Translations under genes and position numbers: made by a program
Shown: positions 1 to 5,719 of the stretch, piece by piece
Layout of the letters: every line of letters starts with the position of its first letter
How positions within the stretch are numbered: position 1 is the first letter of the stretch
From: Anaerolineales bacterium
Lineage (GTDB): Bacteria > Chloroflexota > Anaerolineae > Anaerolineales > E44-bin32
Length of the DNA: 6,736 bases
Assembly: GCA_030668545.1 (NCBI GenBank)
Contig: DAOUTT010000121.1
Coordinates: 1-6,736 of the forward strand
Direction of reading: 5' to 3'
Notes under the pieces: model-generated
What the model was told of the DNA's origin: nothing
The model's input: only the letters and a program-made list of their open reading frames with translations
Databases searched by the model: none

Positions 1-10
1 AACATCAGGG

Positions 11-370
11 TTGAAGTACACATTTCTCGTCCACGCCATCATGATGGCCATTTTTTCCCTTACGTACCTTTTTGTTCCAGTGCTGTGGGGTAATTTGACG
101 GGTTGTTTATCCAACCAGGTGCCACAAGTTTTCAGGCTCTTTGGTACAGCCATCCTCGGGTACGCGATAAGTTCATTCTTCTCGTATAGGGAGAATGCTT
201 GGGAAAAGGTCAAGATCGTTGCCCAGATGAACAGCATCATTACGATACTGTTCGTAGTCGTGCTCGTATTGGCCTTGACCCTCTGGGATCTCCCATCCAT
301 CGGTTGGATGTACGTCGTTGTGATGAGTGGCTTTGCAATAGCATTCAACTATTTCTATTTTACGAAGTAA
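11..370 (+). CDS. Small four-helix membrane protein, unknown function (paralogue 1; 5' end uncertain)
   Basis: I do not recognise this 119-residue protein. It is very hydrophobic, with four likely membrane segments at about residues 4-26, 40-58, 72-92 and 97-117. The only clearly charged loop (RENAWEKVK, 60-68) lies between helices 2 and 3. The start is a TTG chosen because it gives an MKYT N terminus that lines up with MKLK and MKFS of the two following genes. No properly spaced Shine-Dalgarno sequence is visible, and the frame stays open to the left window edge, so the true start may lie further upstream; ATG codons 11 and 12 (positions 41 and 44) would cut into helix 1. It ends 45 bases before the next gene, which faces the same way and is probably co-transcribed. 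No catalytic or metal-binding motif is seen. That it is a membrane protein is fairly safe; its role is unknown. Confidence 0.6.
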   Translation: MKYTFLVHAIMMAIFSLTYLFVPVLWGNLTGCLSNQVPQVFRLFGTAILGYAISSFFSYRENAWEKVKIVAQMNSIITILFVVVLVLALTLWDLPSIGWMYVVVMSGFAIAFNYFYFTK

Positions 371-401
371 GACAAGACAGAGAGACAAGCAATGTCTCCG
401 T

Positions 402-408
402 AAGGAGG
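402..408 (+). promoter_or_regulatory. Strong Shine-Dalgarno sequence for the 416 gene
   Basis: AAGGAGG ends seven bases before the ATG at 416. It decides between two nearby ATGs: the one at 411 runs into a stop after two codons (ATG AAA TGA), so 416 is the real start. Confidence 0.75.
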
Positions 409-415
409 ATATGAA

Positions 416-811
416 ATGAAACTCAAAACCGTCTTCACGGTAAACTACGTTATTGCATTCCTGTTTGGTGTTGGATTTATCTTTCTTCCTAAAATCTTCA
501 TGCCCTTGTTAGGGTGGAGTGTAGCGGGAGATGCGCCATTGGTGACGCAAGGTGTGGGTGTATTTGTCATTGGCACCAGCGTCCTTACATATTTCGCACG
601 AGACGCTTCAAGATCCGAGGCTAGGCGAGCGATCGTCCTTTCTTTATTTGCTCTCTACGTCTTGTTAACTTTGTATAAAGTCTCATGGCTTCTCCTGTTT
701 GGTATTCCGTTCACTTGGTTGCAGGCTTTCCTGTATGTAGTTCATATCGGATTGGCAGTTGCATACGGCTACTTCCTCTTTGGAGGACCAAGAGAAATCG
801 ATTCTAATTAA
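416..811 (+). CDS. Small four-helix membrane protein, unknown function (paralogue 2)
   Basis: This 131-residue protein is not recognised as a named family. Four hydrophobic segments are predicted at about residues 6-28, 43-61, 72-95 and 100-122, with a basic loop (RDASRSEARR, 62-71) between helices 2 and 3 and a short polar C-terminal tail (GGPREIDSN). The start is firm because of the AAGGAGG upstream. Residues 17-33 (FGVGFIFLPKIFMPLLG) resemble FGVGEVLIPTTLMSLYG of the third gene at the same position, and both have GYF close to the end. This suggests tandem duplication followed by strong divergence. The basic loop suggests a cytoplasmic side between helices 2 and 3 and so a hairpin-pair topology with both ends on the same side. 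There is no signal peptide apart from helix 1 and no obvious active-site residues. It could be a small transporter, an anchor or a membrane-stress protein, but nothing here decides. Confidence 0.75.
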   Translation: MKLKTVFTVNYVIAFLFGVGFIFLPKIFMPLLGWSVAGDAPLVTQGVGVFVIGTSVLTYFARDASRSEARRAIVLSLFALYVLLTLYKVSWLLLFGIPFTWLQAFLYVVHIGLAVAYGYFLFGGPREIDSN

Positions 812-882
812 GGGCGGCTGGAACACACAACGAATACTAGCTCCAAATAAACACACTGCAGTGGGTACGAAGACGGAGGCCT

Positions 883-931
883 GGTCTAAGGTTACAGCGC
901 ATATCAATATTGTGCGTTCTTTTCCTTGACC
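883..931. repeat. Nested imperfect inverted repeat in the 812-1111 spacer
   Basis: The outer arms are GGTCTAAGG (883-891) and CCTTGACC (924-931), which pair with one bulged base. The inner arms CGCA (898-901) and TGCG (913-916) enclose an 11-base AT-rich loop. A pyrimidine-rich run (TTCTTTTCC, 917-925) follows the inner stem, so on the plus strand the inner hairpin could be a weak intrinsic terminator for the gene ending at 811. Alternatively it could be an operator or a chance structure. The rest of the spacer 812-1111 shows no gene and no convincing -35/-10 pair. Confidence 0.3.
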
Positions 932-1013
932 GCTTTTCCCAATCCAGTTCCGCGGGAGACCATGGGTCATAGGATATCGGAGTTCGAGTTCGCTCAAACG
1001 TAATCAATCATAT

Positions 1014-1020
1014 AGGAGGT
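1014..1020 (+). promoter_or_regulatory. Orphan Shine-Dalgarno-like AGGAGGT
   Basis: A perfect AGGAGGT lies upstream of the third membrane-protein gene but has no start codon at a usable distance. GTG at 1019 overlaps it, and TTG at 1022 is only one base away; both are in frame with the gene. The next in-frame ATG is at 1112. The motif may be a relic, may serve a non-standard start, or may be chance. Confidence 0.35.
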
Positions 1021-1111
1021 GTTGATAACAAGAAAAGCCATAAAAGAAGCTACGTTCGATTCTCACTCAACTTTCCAGCTTCATTCCCGCATCATTCCAG
1101 AGGGCAAACGC

Positions 1112-1492
1112 ATGAAATTCAGTACGCTTATGTCAATCAAGGCAGTCATCTGCCTGTTTTTCGGTGTTGGGGAGGTCCTGATCCCAACGACTTTGATGTC
1201 GCTATACGGAGTAACCTTAGATCCCGGCGGCGCTTTCATGGCTCAGCTTTTCGGACAGGCGTTTTTCCTATTGGGTCTTCTTCTCTGGCTGATGAGAAAT
1301 ACAACCGAGGCATCGACCGTGAAGGCATTTTCGATTTCCCTCTTTTTGGGGGACGCGGTCGGGTTCGTCGTCTCGTTGATGGCGGTATTAAATGGTGTCG
1401 TGAACGCGCTTGGTTGGACAACCGTAGCGCTGTATCTGTTCATTGGTTTAGGCTTCGGGTATTTCTGGCTTAAACCCCCCACTACAAATTGA
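1112..1492 (+). CDS. Small four-helix membrane protein, unknown function (paralogue 3)
   Basis: This 126-residue protein is of unrecognised family, with hydrophobic segments at about residues 6-28, 43-61, 70-92 and 101-120 and a C-terminal KPPTTN tail. I chose ATG 1112 because it gives MKFSTLMSIK, which lines up with the N termini of the two preceding genes, and because AGAGGG lies about eight bases upstream. The reading frame continues upstream to a GTG at 1019, which would add a polar 31-residue extension that the paralogues lack. The pattern FGVG-x5-P-x3-M-x2-L-x-G at residues 17-33 matches the second gene, and GYFWL at 116-120 matches its GYFLF. It is the last plus-strand gene before a convergent operon. 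A 300-base gap separates it from paralogue 2, so it may have its own promoter, although I see no clear one. Function unknown. Confidence 0.7.
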   Translation: MKFSTLMSIKAVICLFFGVGEVLIPTTLMSLYGVTLDPGGAFMAQLFGQAFFLLGLLLWLMRNTTEASTVKAFSISLFLGDAVGFVVSLMAVLNGVVNALGWTTVALYLFIGLGFGYFWLKPPTTN

Positions 1493-1611
1493 TCGACGCA
1501 TATAAAAATGTGAGCGTAATGAAAGAGAGGGGCGTTCTCGCCAATTTACCAAATCCTTGATTGGGTGATTAGAACAAACCTTTCCGCTCTCCTTTCTTCA
1601 AAGCCGGGGTC

Positions 1612-1652
1612 CTAGAAAGAAACCGCCCTGATTTATAAAAACAGGGCGGTTT
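1612..1652 (-). terminator. Intrinsic terminator of the hdr/mvh operon
   Basis: A perfect 11-base stem (AAACCGCCCTG at 1620-1630 against CAGGGCGGTTT at 1642-1652) encloses an 11-base AT-only loop. Read on the minus strand, the stem is followed directly by TTTCTTTCT, the expected U-rich tract, and it lies 38 bases after the last stop codon of the operon. On the plus strand the stem is followed by GCGGTCGCGG, so it works mainly for the minus-strand operon. The rest of the intergenic stretch 1493-1690 shows no gene and no strong terminator for the plus-strand genes. Confidence 0.85.
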
Positions 1653-1690
1653 GCGGTCGCGGGGGGATTGAGGCGATTGGGCTAATTGCG

Positions 1691-2176
1691 CTAAAGTTTC
1701 CCGGCCAGTTGAATGCGAGTTTCCTGAAGTCGGGAAGACGCGGCTGCTGCGATAGCTTTCATCAATCCATAACCAAGCGCAGTGTCTTCCTCGCAAAGCT
1801 CTCGAAGCTTTTCTGCCTCGAATTGGATTAGTGAACCGTCCTGCTTCGCAACCCCCGTCGCCGTCAGGTGGTAGGGGGGTATGAGAGCGGCAATCCCCAT
1901 GAGATCACCAGACACGACGGTGCCGACGACGAGCGTTTCGTCTTTCGAAGTCATGTATACGACATCCACTTCACCCTTCGTAAGCAGCATCAGGTGAGTG
2001 GCCGTTTTTCCCTTTTGATAAATGTGCGCTTCCGTGAGGAATTCCCCGCTCTCCTCGAATATCCTATCGCCCTCTTTGAACTCTCGTTCTGCGCTGAATA
2101 AGGCGACTTTCTTCAAGCAGCCATCCGAAAGGCCTGCAAAATGTGGATAGCGTCGCAAGGTCTCTGGTGAAATCAT
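1691..2176 (-). CDS. Stand-alone cyclic-nucleotide-binding-fold protein (Crp-like effector domain, no DNA-binding domain)
   Basis: This 161-residue protein is a single Crp-type beta-barrel domain. The N-terminal helix (ETLRRYPHFAGLSD) is followed by the strand motif FKEGDRIF (33-40), then KGKTATHLMLLTKGEVDV (55-72), a GTVVSGDLMG turn (85-94) and a C-terminal helix from about 130. It ends where Crp/Fnr proteins would begin their helix-turn-helix, so it cannot bind DNA in the usual way. Two oddities stand out. About 13 extra residues lie between FKEGDRIF and the next strand. The phosphate-binding cassette reads GDLMG...YHLTATG (90-108), where the usual R-[ST]-A arginine is a leucine, so classical cAMP or cGMP binding is doubtful. 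The start overlaps the protease stop as ATGA, with GGAG seven bases upstream, so the two genes are translationally coupled. It may sense a ligand or redox state for the hydrogenase complex; this is inference. Confidence 0.85.
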   Translation of the reverse strand: MISPETLRRYPHFAGLSDGCLKKVALFSAEREFKEGDRIFEESGEFLTEAHIYQKGKTATHLMLLTKGEVDVVYMTSKDETLVVGTVVSGDLMGIAALIPPYHLTATGVAKQDGSLIQFEAEKLRELCEEDTALGYGLMKAIAAAASSRLQETRIQLAGKL

Positions 2177-2646
2177 GGGGCATCTCCATTATGGGTTAGG
2201 GCGGTCATCACGGCTTCGACCGCCGCCGGTAATGCATCTTCAACTTCGGGGGAAAGTGCTTCGTCAAAGGTCTGGACATCCGCCGCCTCGACGCCGATGA
2301 GAAGGATATCCTTCGAAGGAGGCAGGTGGGCTCCGGCTTGATAGCCGAGTTCTAGCGCAGTGGATAGGTTCACATCATGCGCTGATGAGCTGCGCTGCGT
2401 GGGAATGTCGTCCGGGTTGAGCAGGTGAATTGTCCCTGGCGAAGCGCCGGTGCAGATGGCGTCGATGATGATGGCCCGGTCGAAACCGATCATGCGTTCC
2501 ATCAAGCGCAGCCCGCCCCAGTAGTCCAGCCCCACTTCAACATCAGGGTTCGCTGGAATGAGGTGCTCTACTTCTTGGGCGACACGCAAGCCGACACTAT
2601 CGTCCCTCAAGATTGGATTTCCAAGACCTAAGATAAGTGTTTTCAT
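2173..2646 (-). CDS. [NiFe]-hydrogenase maturation protease (HybD/HyaD family)
   Basis: This 157-residue endopeptidase is of the family that cuts the C-terminal tail from the hydrogenase large subunit once nickel is inserted; it acts in the cytoplasm. Family marks are the N-terminal ILGLGNPILRDDSVG (residues 5-19) and the three nickel-sensing ligand positions known from E. coli HybD (E16, D62, H93). Here these correspond to D16, D62 (in AIIIDA) and H90 (in SAHDVN). The substrate is probably the large subunit encoded just upstream, which keeps a cleavable tail. I chose ATG 2646, which gives MKTLILGLGN as in the family. A TTG at 2673 would add nine residues but lacks a ribosome-binding site. 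The Shine-Dalgarno for 2646 is weak (AAGAG), so translation may depend partly on the upstream gene. The stop overlaps the next gene by ATGA. Confidence 0.92.
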   Translation of the reverse strand: MKTLILGLGNPILRDDSVGLRVAQEVEHLIPANPDVEVGLDYWGGLRLMERMIGFDRAIIIDAICTGASPGTIHLLNPDDIPTQRSSSAHDVNLSTALELGYQAGAHLPPSKDILLIGVEAADVQTFDEALSPEVEDALPAAVEAVMTALTHNGDAP

Positions 2647-2661
2647 CGCTCTTATTAACGC

Positions 2662-2715
2662 ATTCAGCGGCAAGCCATTAGTATACTCGTTGGATACGGA
2701 TGGTGACCGCTGAAT
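2662..2715. repeat. Perfect 9-base inverted repeat between mvhA and the protease gene
   Basis: ATTCAGCGG (2662-2670) and CCGCTGAAT (2707-2715) are perfect inverted copies 36 bases apart. Inside them CCAT (2675-2678) and ATGG (2700-2703) can extend the stem after a small internal loop. In the minus-strand transcript the hairpin begins two bases after the mvhA stop and ends about 15 bases before the protease ATG. There is no U-tract, so it is not a terminator. It may protect the hydrogenase part of the mRNA or tune protease translation (inference). Confidence 0.55.
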
Positions 2716-2717
2716 CT

Positions 2718-4187
2718 CTAGTCTAAATTCTGAGCCAGGTGTTCGATGACTTCACCATCAGGCGCTCGGAGTGTCACCTCCAGCGGCATCTGACCTGGCA
2801 GCGTATGCGTCGCGCAGGCCATGCAAGGGTCATAGGCACGAAACGCCATCTCGATCGTATTTAGCAGACCTTCCTTGATCTCGACGTCTTTGGTGATTAA
2901 CCCCTGGGCGGCTTTCTTGACCGACATGTTGATCGCGGCGTTGTTGTTCGTTGTGCCCACGATCAGATTGACCTTGGTCAGAATCCCGCGCTCATCGGTC
3001 CAGTAGTGGTGAGTGAGTGTGCCGCGTGGGGCTTCGACGGAGCCAACACCTTCGTCGGGAGTCTCCGTTGGCAGGACGCGGAATTCCTCTCCTGTGATTT
3101 CAGAGTCGGTTGCCAGTTCCACCCAGCGCTCGGTGGCGTAGAGCAGCTCAACGAGGCGGGCCCAGTGAGTGGCGAGGGTGTGATTTACCGGCTTGCCGCC
3201 TAATGTATCGAACATGCGTTCGTATTCGGCTTGCGCAAGAGGCGTGGCCAGCCCATCGGCCGCATTCAGGCGGGATAGGGGGGTGGCTTTGTAAACACCC
3301 GATTCCATCCCATCTACAAACCCTTTCCAACCGACTTTCTTAAGATATGGGAATTTGAGGTAGGACCAGGGCTCGACGCGTTCCGCGATGTGTTCCTGAT
3401 AGTCTTTCGCATCGTACTTCGCGAACTCTTTCCCATCCGGTCCGACTACTCGGATCATCCCATCGTAAAAGTTCACATGGTTATTCTCATCGACGGTTCC
3501 CATGTTGTACGTCTCATGGGTGAACAAACCGCCGGTGATGAGCGACACATAATCTGTGTTTCCCAGGACAACATCATTGAAAAGTTGGAGGGAGAATTTG
3601 GCGAACTCGATCGCGTCGCGACCGAGCGCTTCAATCTCCTCTCGCTGTTCTTCGGTGATCCCCCGGCTAACCCCGCCGGGAAGACCCCAGTTTGGATGTA
3701 CTGGGCGGCCGCCGATCATCTTGATCAGATGGTGGCCGTCATGGCGCATCTTGAGCACCTTGCCGGCAATATCCATCCCGACCTTCTTGATTACGCCAAG
3801 GATGTTGCGCTCAGAGGGGTGGGCGTTGGGGCCCATGACGAAATCGGGTCCACCGAGCGCATAGAAGTGCGTGGTGTGATCGGTGGCGAAGAAGATGCTG
3901 TAGAACATCTCCCGCAGTTTCTTAGCCGTCGGTGGGGGATCGACGTGAAAAAGCGCATCCAGCGCCTTCGTAGAAGCCAAATGGTGTGCTTCAGGGCAGA
4001 CGCCGCAGATGCGGTTGGTGATGTTGGGCATGTCCTCCGCGGGGCGGTCGACACAGAATTGCTCGAAACCGCGCAGCTCGGGAACCTGAAGATAGGCGTT
4101 CGCTACCTCACCATCTTCTGTGAGGAAGATATCGATCTTGCCGTGGCCCTCGAGTCGGGTGATCGGATCAATTGAAATTCGTTTCAT
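2718..4187 (-). CDS. mvhA: [NiFe]-hydrogenase large subunit, Hdr-linked group 3c type (MvhA/VhuA-like)
   Basis: This 489-residue catalytic subunit splits H2 at a Ni-Fe(CN)2CO centre in a cytoplasmic complex. The N-terminal DPITRLEGHGKI (7-18) holds the conserved glutamate of the RxEGH motif. The proximal ligand motif is RICGVC (59-64, C61 and C64), and the distal one is DPCMACATH (453-461, C455 and C458). After H461 a 28-residue tail beginning TLPGQM remains; this is the peptide expected to be removed by the maturation protease encoded next. Length and motifs fit group 3 subunits such as methanogen MvhA and FrhA. Direct neighbours hdrA and mvhD point to group 3c rather than F420-reducing (no frhB) or NAD-reducing (no hoxF/hoxU) types. 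A GAGGAG ribosome-binding site lies eight bases before the ATG, and the small-subunit gene ends 15 bases upstream. All four nickel-ligand cysteines are present, so the enzyme looks functional. Confidence 0.96.
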   Translation of the reverse strand: MKRISIDPITRLEGHGKIDIFLTEDGEVANAYLQVPELRGFEQFCVDRPAEDMPNITNRICGVCPEAHHLASTKALDALFHVDPPPTAKKLREMFYSIFFATDHTTHFYALGGPDFVMGPNAHPSERNILGVIKKVGMDIAGKVLKMRHDGHHLIKMIGGRPVHPNWGLPGGVSRGITEEQREEIEALGRDAIEFAKFSLQLFNDVVLGNTDYVSLITGGLFTHETYNMGTVDENNHVNFYDGMIRVVGPDGKEFAKYDAKDYQEHIAERVEPWSYLKFPYLKKVGWKGFVDGMESGVYKATPLSRLNAADGLATPLAQAEYERMFDTLGGKPVNHTLATHWARLVELLYATERWVELATDSEITGEEFRVLPTETPDEGVGSVEAPRGTLTHHYWTDERGILTKVNLIVGTTNNNAAINMSVKKAAQGLITKDVEIKEGLLNTIEMAFRAYDPCMACATHTLPGQMPLEVTLRAPDGEVIEHLAQNLD

Positions 4188-4202
4188 GTCCTAATCTCCT
4201 CA

Positions 4203-5210
4203 TCAGGCCGATTCGGCCGTCTCCAATTTCGCATCCGAACCTCCATTGGCAGGCAATGCAATTCTACGCAGTTCGCTGTGTGCCAAGCTGAAACGGTAGA
4301 ACGTACCTATGGGATCAGGGATCCCTTCGTGTATGATGCGGTCGATCTCCTCTGGATCATCGGAATCGATCACGGAAGCCAGGGCGGTCATCATCCGGGC
4401 GCCGAAATCCTCAACCCCTTCATTCGGGCCGTAACAGCCGATGCAGGGGGAGCCAACGGTCGGACAAAGGGCGCCACATCCAGCGCGGGTTGCGATGCCG
4501 CAGCAGACGAGACCCTGTTCGAGCAGGCAGATATCGGGATCGGGGATGATCTCCCACGTTCGTTTGAACTCTTTGATTTTCTTCTCGTCCCGCGTGCGCG
4601 GGCAGTCATCGCAGACTGTCGTCTCAGCGCCAATCACGCTGCCCGGGGCAGGGAGCTTATTTTCCAGGATGGCGACGATGGCATCCCAGATCCGCTCCGG
4701 TTCCGGCGGACAACCCGGCAGGTAGTAATCAACGTCAACGGTTTGCCCGAGAGTCTTGACGGTCTCATAGAAGAAAGGCAGGTAGAGCGTGCCCTCGGCC
4801 ACTTCCGTCTCTGTCTGTGGGCGGACGCCGTCGGGATTCACAGTGCTTGGTGTATCGTGATACGCAGTCTGGAAGATCGCTTCTTTTGTTGTGGCGTTCG
4901 CCAGGCCGGGAATACAACCCTCCTGAGCGCAGGAGCCAAAGGCGACGAGGACTTTCGATTTCTGGCGCATCAGGCGGGCCATGTACTCCTGTTCACTCGT
5001 CCTGATCGCGCCGTTGAAGAAGCAAAGATCGATGCTCTTATCGTCCATTTTTTCGATATCACGGACTTTTCCATCCAGTACACAGGGCCAGAAGACGATG
5101 TCAAATGCCGCAGCGACATCAAGGATCTTCTCGTTGATACCTAGAACGGCAATCTCACAGCCGCCACATGAAGCAGCCCAATATAGTGCTAGGACCCCTT
5201 TTTCACTCAT
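4203..5210 (-). CDS. mvhG: [NiFe]-hydrogenase small subunit, Hdr-linked (MvhG/VhuG-like)
   Basis: This 335-residue electron-transfer subunit carries electrons from the Ni-Fe site to MvhD. The proximal [4Fe-4S] ligands are C15 and C18 (SCGGCE), C94 (GSCAQEGC) and C167 (LPGCPPEPE). The C-terminal half has a second cysteine set at C200, C203, C228, C236, C237, C245, C249, C256 and C259, enough for the medial and distal clusters. There is no twin-arginine signal peptide and no membrane anchor, so the enzyme is cytoplasmic, unlike group 1 uptake hydrogenases. After the last cluster a tail of about 75 residues continues, ending in a polar low-complexity stretch (GGSDAKLETAESA). The start overlaps the mvhD stop by ATGA, with GGAGGT six bases upstream, indicating coupled translation and fixed stoichiometry. 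Confidence 0.95.
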   Translation of the reverse strand: MSEKGVLALYWAASCGGCEIAVLGINEKILDVAAAFDIVFWPCVLDGKVRDIEKMDDKSIDLCFFNGAIRTSEQEYMARLMRQKSKVLVAFGSCAQEGCIPGLANATTKEAIFQTAYHDTPSTVNPDGVRPQTETEVAEGTLYLPFFYETVKTLGQTVDVDYYLPGCPPEPERIWDAIVAILENKLPAPGSVIGAETTVCDDCPRTRDEKKIKEFKRTWEIIPDPDICLLEQGLVCCGIATRAGCGALCPTVGSPCIGCYGPNEGVEDFGARMMTALASVIDSDDPEEIDRIIHEGIPDPIGTFYRFSLAHSELRRIALPANGGSDAKLETAESA

Positions 5211-5704
5211 ACTGGCACCTCCATCGCTTCGGCATGTTCCTCGACAAGTTGCTCTATCGCTTTATCGATTTTCCCGTTTTCAGACCAGTTCTTTGGCCAG
5301 TCAAGCGGTCCCAGAGCGCGAACTTGTTCAATCATTTCGTTGATCGCTCCCGCGAGTAATACGCCCTCTGCGGCTGAAGCCCACTGCAGGCGAATACGGT
5401 CATCCTCCATACCGAGCGCTTTCAAGGTGTGCTTCAGCATAGAAAAGCGCCGCATGGTCTTATAGTTCTGCTCAATGTAATGGCACTCACCGGGGTGACA
5501 GCCGGCGATCATCACGCCATCCGCGCCCAGGGCGAAAGCCTTAAGTACGAATGAAGGGTCGACGCGACCGCTGCACATCACCCGCAGCATACGAATATTG
5601 GGTTCGTACTTGATTCTGGCCGTCCCCGCCAGGTCCGCGGCGCGGTAGGAGCACCAGTTGCATAAGAAAGCGATAATCTTTGGTTCAAATCTTTCATCAG
5701 CCAT
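5207..5704 (-). CDS. mvhD: MvhD/FlpD-family [2Fe-2S] protein linking hydrogenase to HdrA
   Basis: This 165-residue protein belongs to the methyl-viologen-reducing hydrogenase delta-subunit family, the iron-sulfur bridge between a hydrogenase (or formate dehydrogenase) and HdrA. Five cysteines of the family pattern are present: C15 and C18 (FLCNWCSY), C44 (RVMCSGRVD), and C69 and C74 (GCHPGECHY). The region GADGVMIAGCHPGECHY is highly typical. The protein runs about 25 residues longer than the roughly 140 usual for methanogen MvhD. The extra C-terminal part (LDWPKNWSENGK onward) is charged and may form a helix. GGAGG lies nine bases before the ATG, the hdrA stop is 15 bases upstream, and the stop overlaps mvhG. 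Its place between hdrA and the hydrogenase genes fits its electron-relay role exactly. Confidence 0.95.
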   Translation of the reverse strand: MADERFEPKIIAFLCNWCSYRAADLAGTARIKYEPNIRMLRVMCSGRVDPSFVLKAFALGADGVMIAGCHPGECHYIEQNYKTMRRFSMLKHTLKALGMEDDRIRLQWASAAEGVLLAGAINEMIEQVRALGPLDWPKNWSENGKIDKAIEQLVEEHAEAMEVPV

Positions 5705-5719
5705 AGGATTTATCCTCCG

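Noticed and set aside
926..975. TTGACC at 926-931 as a -35 box for the third membrane gene
   Set aside because: No -10 element at 16-18 bases; the nearest TAGGAT at 970-975 is 38 bases away.
683..997. Minus-strand open frame covering part of the 812-1111 spacer (104 codons)
   Set aside because: About 40 percent of it is antisense to the second membrane gene; the rest shows no motif or Shine-Dalgarno, so the spacer is left as non-coding.
1530..1548. Possible plus-strand terminator GGCG-TTCT-CGCC after the third membrane gene
   Set aside because: The stem is only four bases and the following AATTTA is not a U-tract; too weak to call.
3390..4175. Long plus-strand open frame opposite mvhA (261 codons)
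   Set aside because: It lies wholly antisense to a gene with complete family motifs, has no recognisable domain or ribosome-binding site, and is explained by the codon bias of the real gene.
4278..5144. Long plus-strand open frame opposite mvhG (288 codons)
   Set aside because: It is antisense to a clear hydrogenase small subunit; the composition looks like a shadow, with no motif.
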